The position numbers and the translations under genes are program-made. A stretch of 64,000 bases of DNA from Brugia malayi (taxonomy: Eukaryota; Nematoda; Chromadorea; Rhabditida; Onchocercidae): NCBI RefSeq assembly GCF_000002995.4, contig NW_025062475.1:13610687-13674686 (forward strand), given 5' to 3'. Below, piece after piece: positions 39,801 to 48,500 of the stretch. Below the pieces are notes generated by a model. It was not told the DNA's origin. It searched no databases and saw nothing but the letters and a program-made list of their open reading frames with translations. Numbering within the stretch: position 1 is the stretch's first letter; each line of letters begins with the position of its first letter.

Positions 39801-41328
39801 TAATTTTTAAGAAATATACCTTTAATAGTACCTTTATGTTGATCTTTTGTCCTGCAATTTGCTTCTTTATAAAAATTCTCAACTGTTCTCTTATGTTGTT
39901 CTTAGATGAAATATTTGTCTAAATTTCAAGTTTCTTCGACCACCGATTGAAATCGAATCGGAACAACATGCAGGCGAACAGTATCCAAGGAGCGAATCAA
40001 CATCACGAATAGATGGAAGTGGAAGAGGTACAATACGTGAAAGTGGATCACGTGAATACACAGCTACCCGAACTACTCGTCAAATGGTACTATTTTCTGT
40101 CGTATAATTTCATTCTTGATATTTATCAAAATTTTGAATGAATATAAAAATGTTTCAATTTTTAAGACATATCTTCTGACAAATTTTGATAACAATAATC
40201 GTAAGTTATTGTTCTCAACAGCCTGTTAATTATTTGCAATTCAATTAAAATCAATCAAATATCTAACAAATGTCACATACAACTGTCATACTCCTACCTA
40301 ATTGTATCATTTTAGTCTCATGCAAAAACTATGGTTAAGTGGTTGATTGAACTGTTATACTTTTAATGTTCAATAATTTGAATAACCGTTCATCTACACA
40401 TTAATTTATTAATTAATTAGTTATGCAGATGACAAAGGTAATTTACAGTAATTTACAATAACTGTAATAGTAATAAATGCATAATTTTTACAGACAATCA
40501 TTATCAATTGATTCTATCATTCATTTTAGGCAGATGATTACGATGATAAAGAAGCATATAGTCAAGAGGATGAAATTGATGGCGCTGTTTTTGATAGAAC
40601 AACTAAGGTTCCTTTTTTTTTAATTAAATTAATTATAATGAAGTTACAGTAATTTATTACAAAGTTACTGTAATTTATTACAGTAATGCTTGATTTATTT
40701 CTGTTATCATTGAATATCTCATGCAGTACTGTTAATCAGACAGAATTACGTATAAATATATTGAAATAAATACGATTGATCATGTTAAATGAGTGATTAA
40801 ATTAGTTAAATTTTATTCTATTGAGAATAATTTGGATAAGTAACTATTTGCTGTATTAATAAAAGGATATATTAATAGTCTAACGTAGAGCGGTATATTT
40901 AGGTGAGTTTGCAAGAAACTGAAATGATATATTGTCATTAAAGGAGACATTTAAAAATTGATAATAACCCAAGAATAATCAGCCTTATTAAATTGATGAA
41001 AAGTTCATTATGTATATATGAATATTTCATTTTCTACAGTAATACTTCATTTTTTACAGTAGTACTTGATTTTTTACAGTAATACCTGATTTTTTTTTTT
41101 TTTTAATATTTGATTTTTTGCAGCAATATTTAATTTTTATTTTAAATAATGATAAAATGTCTGGTTTGAATTGATGAAAAAGTTAGTCTTCAATTAAATG
41201 AAATTAAAATTTTACAGCTTTCTACACGACATGATTTCATGCCAGCAGAATATGGACATGGTGGAGTGGAACGAAGACGCAATGAAATGTCAACTATGAC
41301 CAAATCACATGAGACAAGTTACTATTAG
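13406..41328 (+). CDS. mup-4: MUP-4-like transmembrane adhesion protein, 38 exons, 1882 aa
   Basis: Thirty-eight exons join in one frame from ATG 13406 to TAG 41326-41328 (5649 nt). Order: signal peptide (1-28); EGF-like repeats (about 30-442); vWA domain (about 446-625) with the metal-binding DGSTS motif; further EGF-like repeats (about 640-1262); SEA domain (about 1265-1385); EGF-like repeats (1390-1620); one membrane span (about 1627-1650); cytoplasmic tail of about 230 residues. This order matches C. elegans MUP-4, and less well the much longer MUA-3. Both are hemidesmosome-associated proteins that anchor the epidermis to the cuticle opposite muscle, so an apical epidermal attachment role is likely. 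The length is close to MUP-4 (about 2100 aa). Exon coordinates are given in the part entries. Many EGF exons have phase 1 boundaries, as usual for shuffled EGF modules. The first exon could have an unseen 5' UTR partner. Confidence 0.85.
15124..15358. repeat. Inverted repeat, arms about 38 bp, 150-bp spacer
   Basis: AATTGCCAATAGGAGCTCGC on the left is matched in reverse on the right (GGCGAGCTCCTTCTATTGGC), with a 3-nt indel. Both arms include the AACATTGCCAA flank. It lies inside the retroelement-like segment and may reflect inverted insertion of the same element piece. Confidence 0.75.
15395..16519. repeat. Minisatellite with a 32-bp unit, about 35 copies
   Basis: Tandem 32-bp units start ACGTGTTCACAGTTACACTT and continue with AGAATTATGTTT. 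Variation is limited to ACGTG/ACATG and TTCACAG/TTTACAG, plus one shortened unit near 15617. There are no unique spacers between units, so this is not a CRISPR-like array. High identity implies recent homogenisation. Confidence 0.95.
18540..18760. repeat. Degenerate tandem repeat in MUP-4 intron 3
   Basis: A unit of about 70-75 bp (contains TTTACTCTGATAACTTATCA and AATAGAAT.ATTTCAA) recurs about three times with substitutions. Confidence 0.6.
22219..23917 (+). CDS. mup-4: MUP-4-like gene, exons 10-13: von Willebrand factor A domain
   Basis: Exons: 22219-22294, 22451-22608, 23054-23298, 23801-23917. The domain opens DLVFLIDGSTSIG, so the DxSxS metal-ion site is intact. It continues through VAVVQFSD and the second loop threonine region (GATRTGYAIQ), then the β4 strand IVIIITDGRSQD and KLFAVGV, and closes near LRSIIQKATC. 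A complete MIDAS suggests divalent-cation-dependent ligand binding to matrix or cuticle proteins. The exon 10 acceptor is GCTTTAAG|C; it was chosen because it is the only one that keeps frame. Confidence 0.88.
22736..22965. repeat. Minisatellite in MUP-4 intron 11
   Basis: A unit of about 33-66 bp, with ATCTCTACAAGTAATA and AAACTTAT.AATA, is repeated about six times between exons 11 and 12 inside the vWA coding region. Units alternate between TTAATACATTCATAATC and TATCAATAATC forms. Confidence 0.75.
24162..24276 (+). other. Cryptic candidate exon between vWA and EGF coding parts
   Basis: The sequence GCATTGCAG precedes an open 115-nt stretch ending GAAG|GTTAGG. It starts and ends in phase 1, exactly the phase of the surrounding junction of exons 13 and 14. 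It would encode two hydrophobic runs (ILILFVLF and LLLLLLLLSTALVTG) followed by EENC from exon 14. No in-frame ATG precedes it. It could be an optional exon adding a hydrophobic insert, or chance (it contains a TTATTA repeat). Confidence 0.25.
24744..24931. repeat. Local duplication, about 90 bp
   Basis: The block with GCTACTAACCATTTCACTTT and AAATTAAAATGTCAAAGTTTAT occurs twice (about 24744-24815 and 24850-24925). The second copy leads into the 25.0-kb hairpin. Confidence 0.8.
24998..25033. repeat. Perfect 16-bp inverted repeat with TATC loop
   Basis: GTTAACACTATCTTCT (24998-25013) pairs perfectly with AGAAGATAGTGTTAAC (25018-25033) around a 4-nt loop. It lies in intron 13 of the MUP-4-like gene. 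The stem is unusually GC-balanced for its surroundings. Confidence 0.9.
25582..33170 (+). CDS. mup-4: MUP-4-like gene, exons 14-26: central EGF block
   Basis: Exons: 25582-25703, 26522-26660, 26830-26953, 27980-28155, 28486-28635, 29031-29139, 29601-29788, 30546-30677, 31053-31196, 31504-31670, 32030-32174, 32786-32924, 33044-33170. The first four encode atypical Cys-rich modules (for example CGGALCNPQIISSC). Exons 18-25 give regular calcium-binding EGF modules with V/I-N/D-E-C starts and PGRxC ends (VDECAAGTHDC, NECANESLNTC, VNECLNSSLNDC, VNECTNSHLNNC). Exon 26 is again irregular. Exon 23 uses the second of two nearby TATTTCAG acceptors, because the first leads into a stop. Introns in this block carry most of the gene's minisatellites. 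Confidence 0.85.
25704..26175. repeat. Minisatellite starting at the exon 14 donor
   Basis: Tandem units of about 21 bp, in a 42-bp higher-order pair, are built on AAGTATAGGTATACTTATTT and ATCTACTCATCTAAGTACAG. The array starts directly at the 5' splice site CGG|GTATAAGTATAG and each unit repeats a similar GGTATA core. Confidence 0.9.
27228..27890. repeat. Minisatellite with a 36-bp unit, about 18 copies
   Basis: Units carry the palindrome GTACGTAC, then GTCAGCTTGCCAATGAAATA and TATGAGTA. Since 36 is divisible by three, long frames stay open on both strands, including a STYVSLPMKYMS repeat frame on the + strand. The array sits wholly in intron 16 of the MUP-4-like gene between good splice sites, so I do not call a gene. 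The exon 16 donor (GTACGT) resembles the unit core. Confidence 0.95.
28365..28470. repeat. Short minisatellite before MUP-4 exon 18
   Basis: Five units of 21 bp (AGAAACGTGAAGGGTAATAT type) end 15 nt before the exon 18 acceptor CTGTAG. They take the place normally held by the pyrimidine tract. Confidence 0.85.
29772..30178 (+). repeat. 64-bp tandem array copying the exon 20 end and its splice donor
   Basis: Seven copies of AGAATTTGTCAACAAG|GTAT recur at exact 64-bp spacing (the TCAACAAGGT start at 29781, 29845, 29909, 29973, 30037, 30101, 30165). The first copy is the genuine 3' end of exon 20 with its 5' splice site. The rest of each unit is intron sequence (TTTAGAGTTAAGTTAGTTGT). Six spare donors therefore lie in the intron. 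Unit differences are almost limited to CCATG/CCTTG. Confidence 0.95.
31671..31788 (+). repeat. 23-bp tandem array starting at the exon 23 donor
   Basis: About five units of GTAAGTTGATAAGTAATTAA plus TGA begin exactly at the 5' splice site of exon 23. Each unit starts with a consensus-like GTAAGT. Confidence 0.9.
32455..32690. repeat. Degenerate tandem repeat in MUP-4 intron 24
   Basis: About seven imperfect units of about 30 bp share AAATTTAGTAAAATT and CTTATCAAAC. Confidence 0.7.
33310..33560. repeat. Degenerate tandem repeat in MUP-4 intron 26
   Basis: About six units of 35-45 bp share AGAGTTAAAGTAAAGTAGC and TAAGTTGAAA. Confidence 0.75.
34441..35387 (+). CDS. mup-4: MUP-4-like gene, exons 27-29: SEA domain
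   Basis: Exons: 34441-34656, 35004-35123, 35275-35387. The segment VESWSLPLLVIRQN, then FEKGIAESYANTSLKNGFVV, then KQWDKGILYNFTVNF, then a helix (VFTELLQYIAHRNN) has the strand-helix pattern of SEA domains in mucin-like and MUP-4/MUA-3 proteins. Where self-cleaving SEA domains have GSVVV, this one reads KGILYN, so autoproteolysis is unlikely. Exon 28 must end at GAA|GTTGGT to keep frame, although a better-looking GTAACA donor lies 4 nt further on. The end of exon 29 begins the next EGF module. Confidence 0.75.
35833..39120 (+). CDS. mup-4: MUP-4-like gene, exons 30-33: membrane-proximal EGF repeats and membrane span
   Basis: Exons: 35833-35982, 36201-36333, 36689-36882, 38869-39120. They encode EGF modules (VNECERKEWNEC, CSDVNFCPANATC, VNECALGLTNC, CGLCNGHGDC), then a 24-residue leucine-rich membrane span at about 1627-1650 and the start of the cytoplasmic side (CSRLR). 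Exon 32 uses the donor GG|GTGGGT; the more obvious GTAAAT 4 nt downstream would break frame with exon 33. The intervening 2-kb intron contains an antisense LINE fossil. Confidence 0.85.
36960..38400 (-). mobile_element. Antisense fossil of an APE-type LINE (non-LTR retrotransposon)
   Basis: This intron segment is visibly less AT-rich than its flanks and, read on the minus strand, carries broken LINE ORF2 text. At 38035-38003 it reads LGDFNARARKD, the endonuclease LGDFNAR motif, preceded by an AYAP-like strand remnant (YPHIYALTFKL). Downstream on the same strand come CIPDPNIGQLI (compare the usual RSKHWQLIDY), ILNQWFE (37272-37252; compare ILNRWAEHF) and AIQQLKYDKKFG (about 37100-37062; compare AIKQLKNGKAAG). 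Frameshifts and stops are frequent, and the reverse transcriptase core is absent. The order fits one decayed 5' part of an RTE/CR1/Jockey-like element; the clade cannot be fixed. Confidence 0.75.
39286..41328 (+). CDS. mup-4: MUP-4-like gene, exons 34-38: cytoplasmic tail
   Basis: Exons: 39286-39385, 39538-39777, 39931-40086, 40530-40607, 41218-41328. The tail is hydrophilic and Ser/Arg/Glu-rich (TSIGSGREILSSDYY; SISGESSGSSVQFERRV; TTHEIKKTIYHDPETGQAIY; STSRIDGSGRG) and ends SHETSYY. Such a tail would link to intermediate filaments in MUP-4/MUA-3 hemidesmosome proteins. Exon 35 starts at TTTGAG|GTC and exon 36 at TTTCAAG|TTT; closer AG sites lead into stops. The spacing of acidic exon 37 suggests it could be skipped without a frameshift (78 nt), but no such use is shown here. 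Confidence 0.8.
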
Positions 41329-43143
41329 ATGTGGATGATGTCCTCTGCTAATTTGCAAAATCATGAGTTATTTTTGTAGAAATTTGTTTTTAGTTTATAA
41401 ATATTAAATGGAATAACTTTTAATATGATGAAGAATTTTGTCAAATAATCACAGCATGTCATAATAATAAGTAACAAATAGTAATGAGTAATAAATAAAT
41501 AATTAATAATAAATAAATGATAAATTAAAAATAATAACAAGTAATAAACAATAAATAATCGATAATAAATAGTAATAAAAAACAATAAAAAATACCAATA
41601 GTAATGATTGGAAGATCATTTCTGATAATACTAATGATAACAATAATGAAAGATATTAATAACAAATAATATTATTATTGCTATTATTAAATTTATAACG
41701 AAATCGATATAGATTTTTTATGTTTATTTTTTTTCTAAATTTTTTTTTATTGCACATTTGTCTCTATCTTTCCATTGAAAATTCATTTGTTCTTATGTGA
41801 TCTTTGTATGAACGCTTTTGAGCTATTTCCTGTACCAATCAAACAAAAATTATTTCCAACAAAAAAAGTTTATCTTTCCGGAAAGAAAATATGCAAAAAA
41901 TGAGAAACTATTAGGATTAACAAATTTTGCAGAAATTTTAATTTCATTTTTCTTTTCTAATTTGAACAATTTTTATATCATAATGAACAAAATGAATTTC
42001 ATACTGCCATTTTATTATGATTCCGATATTATCATTTAATAATTCCGATGCTTTCGCTTGCTTTTTTTTTTTTTTTTTTTTGGTATTTTTCTTGTTTATG
42101 AAAATGATTGACTAAATTTTAATTTTGTTCAATTTTTATAAAATTTTTAAATAATTAATAAGAACTTATTTACTCTTTGCATTGTTTGCATCACTCTCTG
42201 AACGAAATGTTTGTTTTTTATTGCTTCCATTTTCTATCTTTCCTGCTGCCATATTATTTTTATTTCTTTCCAAATTATCTTCAATCTGCCTAATTCTGCT
42301 CACTTCAAATAAAATGATATTTACTCAAATTGTTAAAATGCGTGAGACAATATGAAAGTAAACGTAAGTTTTGCTGCAATCTTTTTGATGTATTTTTCAA
42401 GTTTCAGTACACGTAACTTTAACTATGTATGTATATCATTGCCTCACGTGTTTCTATGTCAACAAAAGTTTTATACGTCAATTTCAGTTATCAAACAATA
42501 GATGTACTCATTTAAAAATGAGTTATTAGTAATAAAAATGAAATTTTGTAGAATTTTGAAAACAATATCTAAAATTTGTTTATGTTTGCACTGCCTAATT
42601 TTTGCCAAGTAAATTTTATTTATGTTATTTTAAATTCTCTTTCAATATTATTTCTTCGCTTGTAATTTCGAATGAAATACTTGAAATTTGTTAAACTCTA
42701 ATCAAGCGCTTGTCAAATTACGATATAACTGCCCGATTGTTTTGTTTATCTGATATTATTAATAAATAATGGTCTATTTATGTGTCTTTGTAATCATTGA
42801 TAAATTTAAGGATTAAAGAAAATTTCCTGATTAGGAAGAAATTTTCAGTTTCAGTTTATTTCCTGGACTATAGATTTTTTCCTCAATTATTATATTGTTT
42901 AATAATGATATAGCCGTATGCTATAAATAAAATACTAATAATTCATCATTCCGGAAAATCACCGCAAATAAACGGATGAATAAGATAAACGAATAAAAAA
43001 TGAAAAATAAGTGATATAAATGAAATTTTAAATATTTCAAGAAATACTTCAAAAGAATTGATTAATACAATTTAAAATCTTTTCCGGCCACAACAATGTC
43101 ACATCATCTAACCCATGTTGACACAAGCTAATGGGACGGACAA

Positions 43144-43159
43144 CAGGTATTTATACCTG
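43144..43159. promoter_or_regulatory. 16-bp palindrome CAGGTATTTATACCTG
   Basis: Perfect dyad in a non-repetitive intergenic patch. CAGGTA/TACCTG half sites are the type bound by ZEB/ZAG-1 zinc-finger factors, which is an inference only. Confidence 0.4.
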
Positions 43160-44165
43160 AGATAGAGAGCAGAATTTAGTGGAACCTGTCACTTCATCGG
43201 AATTATTTAAATAATCCATCGATTGAGTGGGTGACAACTTTCTTATTCTGTCTTCTCTGTCACAAATACAAACTGTCTCCTCTCAATATGCAAACTATTG
43301 CACCAAGCTAATTTCTAAATTTATCGTTGATATTTGCTCATTTCATATAGTATGGAAAAATTCATTTACCTCTTCAAATTATTAGCATTTATAGCTATGT
43401 CAAAAATTTTTTTTCATTTTCCTTTCAACTTTTTTTTGTTTATTAATTTATGGTTTGATTAGCAAAATTACAAAAAATTACAACTATTTTTACAATTGGC
43501 ATATGTTACTTACTTTATAGTAATTAAATATAGATAATTATTTCAAATCTAAGAATTGGAAAAATGAATTTTTTATTTGTTTAGATCATCAAATTTGGCA
43601 TATGATTAATAAATTTTTGATGAATTTATAATTGCACAATAAAAAAAAAAAATTATATTTTATGTTAACATTAAGTAAAAGTTTCATATGCTACGTCAAT
43701 TTACACAATAATAACCATAATAATAATAATAATAGTAATAATTTTATAATAATAATAATAATAATTTGTAATAACATTAATAGTAATAAACAATATTTTT
43801 TTTCCTTTATAACTCAAAAAAAAACTTCTACCTCTAATCTTTAATCTCATCCTATTAAAATTAATGATTATACTAAATTTGTGTAATTTTATAAAATTTA
43901 CAAATTTTCATTATCATTAAATAGTTGCTTACAAATGTCTTTTTTTTTCTTCTTATACCTTCTCTAACTTTTTATGATATAAAATTGGTAAATATTTGTT
44001 ATTTAATTTTTGATTACATATAATGCTGAATCAAATTAACAACCATTAGCAATACTGCTCTCTTGTCTCTTTGATTAGCAATGATAAGTAGTTATTATCA
44101 TTCTGTTATCATTAACGATAACTAAAAAATTTTCTATCATTTTCTTTCTTCTCTCCCTCTCCCCG

Positions 44166-44198
<33 letters not shown>

Positions 44199-44308
44199 AC
44201 ATTTCTTCTTTTTATATCAATCATATCATAATGTCATCATTCTTTATGCATATTTTATGCCATATTAAGCTTTTTCTTTCTTTTTTTTACAAACAAAATT
44301 AACTTCAC

Positions 44309-44337
44309 GTAACGTCAAATAACGTAACGTCAAATAA
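44309..44337. promoter_or_regulatory. Tandem GTAACGTCAAATAA motif
   Basis: Two exact 14-bp copies (44309-44322 and 44324-44337) spaced 15 bp apart. The TAACGTCA core (TGACGTTA in reverse, CRE-like) recurs twice more at 46001 and 46018, just before alternative exon 1 of the tetraspan gene. Confidence 0.45.
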
Positions 44338-44829
44338 GGCATTGAAAGTAAATATTTTATTTTTATTAACTTACGTATATTTCATTGATATTTATCTCAA
44401 CATACGTAATATTTTACACGTATGTTTTGAACGTTTCAAATTAAAAAAAAAAAAAAAAAGCAATCTACGATGTATCATTGCTAATATTTTTATAATTTTT
44501 TTTTTTTTTTTTTTTTTAATAATAAATTATAAAAAAATGTTTTATTTTATAACAATTTCATAATTAGTAATTTTTATAAAATTTATAACTTTTCAATCTT
44601 GAAAATATGATTCATTTACAGTGGGTAATGTTAAAAATGTTAATAAAATTATCATTTCTATTCAGGTGTAATTCTTATTTTTACCTGTATACAATTGTTT
44701 TTATTTCATTTTATTTGCAATAATTTATTTCTTTTTCTTTTTTTGGATGATTCATCCATTGTAAAGTTGACTCATTGCAATTTGCATTGGTATATGCATG
44801 CCATGCATTATTGATAAAAATGCAAGCAA

Positions 44830-44857
44830 ACAGGTGTGAACTGTGTAGCACACCTGT
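44830..44857. promoter_or_regulatory. Inverted E-box pair
   Basis: ACAGGTGTG and CACACCTGT are perfect 9-bp inverted arms around a 10-nt loop (about 44830-44857). CAGGTG and CACCTG are E-box/ZEB-type half sites. Two further copies of the hexamer family occur nearby (TCAGGTGTAA at about 44665, ACCTGTAT at about 44683), suggesting a regulatory cluster upstream of the tetraspan gene. Confidence 0.4.
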
Positions 44858-45473
44858 ACACTCTCTCTTTTTCCTTTACATACCTGTCTATTTAGTAAGC
44901 TAATCGAAGAAGAATTAAATTAGAAAATGTTTAATTTGCTTGACATTTCTGATCGTTTGTTTACTTTTCATCTCCAAAACTTATTTATCATTTGATATTC
45001 TCATTTTGTAGCATTTCATCGACGATATTATAAAAGTAATAATAGCTAAGAATAGAGTATTATAATATTTCATTATTTTACTTTAATCACAATTTTATCT
45101 TTTATCTTATCTCAATCATAAAGTCATTACTAAGCTAATTTAGCATTAATTAATTCTTGCATAATTATTAATTTCTGCTATTCCAAAATTTTGCTTCATG
45201 ATTGATCAGTGGTGATAAATGGTATTTGATAATGAAATTCTTATCATTTATTCATTTTTCTTCTTAATTGATGCTAATTAGTTAATTTTTTCAATGCAAA
45301 ATAACAGAGTTATGTAAGTTTATTATTACATTTAGGTATTAATATTTCAAAATGTTATCAAAAATTATATTTTAAATTTTATTTCAGACTATCAATGAGT
45401 ATTTGCCAAATAAATAATATTCCTATTTCGATGATATTACTACTATTAATTAATTATTGTTACAATTAAAAAG

Positions 45474-45522
45474 TAAAGAAGTATGGCAATCAATCCGTGT
45501 TTTTGCTGGAACATTAAAGATG
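45474..45522 (+). CDS. Probable N-terminal exon of the tetraspan gene
   Basis: Encodes SKEVWQSIRVFAGTLKM and ends phase 0 at ATG|GTACAG, the phase needed by all three alternative exons. The acceptor is taken as AATTAAAAAG|T, but a site 8 nt later also fits. A start exon would lie upstream; ATGCAAGCAAACAG|GTGTGA at 44820-44833 would fit the phase, giving MQANSKEVW, but this is speculative. An alternative is that translation starts at the exon's own terminal ATG. Confidence 0.4.
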
Positions 45523-48500
45523 GTACAGTCACTGTTGGCTTATGGTCATTGGTCAGTTAATTTTTGTTTATTTTGTCATAGCAAAAAGAAAAAAAGTATT
45601 AACTTTCATTTTTCCTTTTTTTTTTTTTTAACAAATAAAATATAAAATTGCACCTATTTAAATTTCATTCAAATGTTAGCAAATTCATACAATCACTGAA
45701 ATTTTACATTTAAGAAAATTTTTAATTCTTAATTAATGAGATGTTTTGATTTATTGAAAAATTTTTTCCATTCCAAAAACTCATAACAATCTTTTTTTTT
45801 ATATTTTTTCAGCTTTAATTTCTTTAATATATAATAAAATAGTATTTAAGTTTCTATTTTATTTATATTAAATTATTATATTAAAATACAAGAAAGTAAA
45901 AGCGATAAAGGTTTGAATTTAAAAACTATTAATTTGAATTGTATATTAATAATCAACGAAAGGTTGCATTCATAATAATTAATACTAGGATAGAGTTAAG
46001 TTAACGTCACGTACGAGTTAACGTCACGTGGGAAATGACATTTGTTTCATTTCACGCAATCATTCATTTTAAAGGTTTATTCATTGGCATCGTTGGTACT
46101 ATTCGGCTGGCAATTAAATGTTATCAGTTCCTGTCAAACGGTGACAATGTCACAGGCAAATCTTCAATGTGAATATTGGTGCCCATGTGTTGGTGCATCT
46201 AATGAACGTACAAGTGCCCTAATACAGGGTACGGTACCACAAAACTGTTTTTTATATTACCGGTAGATAGAGGTGATAATATCCGGAAAGATAGAAATAA
46301 TAACAAGTATGATAATTCCGGATATTAGTAGCTGATATAAATATTAAAATTAAATTAATAAAATTCTCTCTTCCATTGTCTTTAATAATCGTTTTATTCT
46401 CAAAGATCATTGATATTCACTACTATTTCACGATCATTGAGCAAAGATTGATTTGATAAGATTAAATCTGATAAGATTATCCAGAAATGCATTTATCAAA
46501 ACTGATAAGATTACTCGAATTATTAGTAGATAACTTAGTTACAAATCCCATTATTTTCTACTATTATTGAAGAATTTTGAATGCTACAAAAGGAATAAAT
46601 TATAGCATTTAAATTTTAACTATTACCTAACTTTTTTTTTTTTACCCGAATCGCTTTTGCTTGCTTTTTTTGCATGAATTCTTCAATTTAATCAATTTTA
46701 ATTTCTATTCATATTTACTTAAATTTAATTTATTTCTAATTTGTAATATACTTATTGTCCATTGTAATTCCAAACTTTTTTTTTTTTTTTTGTTAGCTAA
46801 ATTGCCAGCTGAATAGTTGCCAGTTAAAATGGAGAAAAAACAATTTTTTTTTGCAAAAAGTTGATAAAATTTGAAAAAGAGTTGAAATTTTATAACAATT
46901 TTATAAATTTTAAAAGAATGAAATTTTCCAATATTTCATTAAATTCTTTTGCTAAATTTATTATTAGTACTTTTCCAGATTATTTAATAAAGTATGAATA
47001 ACAATTGAAAGAAAGAAAGAAGGAAAGACAGGAAGTGAACATTTTAAATTGGTTTTTAAAAAAATTTCAAACAATTATTAGTAATGAATTTTTTTTTACC
47101 TGAAAAAGTGGAATATTGCATATATTCCAGGTATATTGCATTGTACAATTTGCACTATTCAGCTGGCAATCATATGCAATCAAATATTATCGCGACATTA
47201 CCGCTAATGAATTAATACCTGGTCATAATACCTATGCTGCTTACAACATCCCCTCATATTTCGAGAATTATTACAGTACTTCTCAAACAATTTTCTATAC
47301 CGGTATAATTTTGATGATAATTTTCTATACCGGTATAATTTTGATGACAATTTTCTATGCCGGTATAATTTTGATGACAATTTTCTATACCGGTATAATT
47401 TTGATGACAATTTTCTATACCGGTATAATTTTGATGACAATTTTCTATACCGGTATAATTTTGATGATAATTTTCTATACCGGTATAATTTTGATGACAA
47501 TTTTCTATGCCGGTATAATTTTGATGACAATTTTCTATACCGGTATAATTTTGATGACAATTTTCTATACCGGTATAATTTTGATGACAATTTTCTATAC
47601 CGGTATAATTTTGATGACAATTTTCTATACCGGTATAATTTTGATGACAATTTTCTATACCGGTATAATTTTGATGATAATTTTCTATACCGGTATAATT
47701 TTGATAATAATTTTCTACAATAATTACCATACATTTTGTATATCATCCACAATAATTATTTATACGTACGTGATCTTACACGTAACATAATGTGAAAAGC
47801 CGTAGACCGACATAATTTCCATAATAATTTCTGACATTTTTTTGAAAATTTCCATGACTTTCACTTAATATACATGATAACAAATTTTGCAAAAAACTTT
47901 TACAAGCAAATACTTACTATTTAATAAATGAAATATTAACTTTAACTTTTGATTTTGAGCATATCTTTTACTTAATATACATCTTATTACTTACATCGAC
48001 CAATATGTTTGTTCATTGATAAATAACTGTACTTCCTTATCTCATCCATCCTATCATCCATGCTAAATCAGTTATCTTATCACTCTTATCAAATTCTAAT
48101 TACTGTACTCAATTAATTAGCATATTCTGTTTATCAAATTTCTACACTGAATTGTGTGACTAAAAATTAGCTAAAACATTTTGCCAGTCGAATATACCAG
48201 CTGCTATGTCATTTTATGAACAGTAAGCGCAAATAACAACAGTGAAATAATATTTTTATTTGAAAATTAAAATTTAAATCAAATTCAAACAAAGCTCACA
48301 TTGCTATATTATTGTTAAAACTTTTAAAATTTTACAAAACAATAATTATTTATGTAAATTTATTATCTCTGATAATAAAATAATTTATCTTATTGAAAAT
48401 TATTTATTTTACAGAAAGAGAGAGAGAGAGAGAGGGAGAGAAAGAGAGAGAGAGAGGTAAAGAAAAGAAAATAGATGAAACTATAGTTTTGTTCAGATTT

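Larger units (their letters stand above)
41329..45456. other. Intergenic region between the MUP-4-like and tetraspan genes
   Basis: The first about 400 bp are 3' UTR/downstream DNA of the MUP-4-like gene, rich in AATAAA-like signals (41490-41590). A patch of higher complexity at 43080-43330 includes CAGGTATTTATACCTG and looks unlike the low-complexity surroundings. A CT microsatellite lies at 44158-44198. Repeated TAACGTCA motifs (44310, 44325) and paired CAGGTG/CACCTG sites (44830-44860) follow. No coding exon is supported. Confidence 0.6.

Noticed and set aside
45363..45480. Short frame MSICQINNIPISMILLLLIN after a TTTCAG acceptor as the tetraspan start
   Set aside because: It stops at 45466-45468 and is out of frame with the KEVWQSIRV exon, so it cannot be the start without an unseen splice.
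47204..47752. Long minus-strand frames (SKLYRYRKLS and NYTGIENCHQ periods)
   Set aside because: Shadow of the 30-bp array on the + strand that starts at the donor of alternative exon 2.
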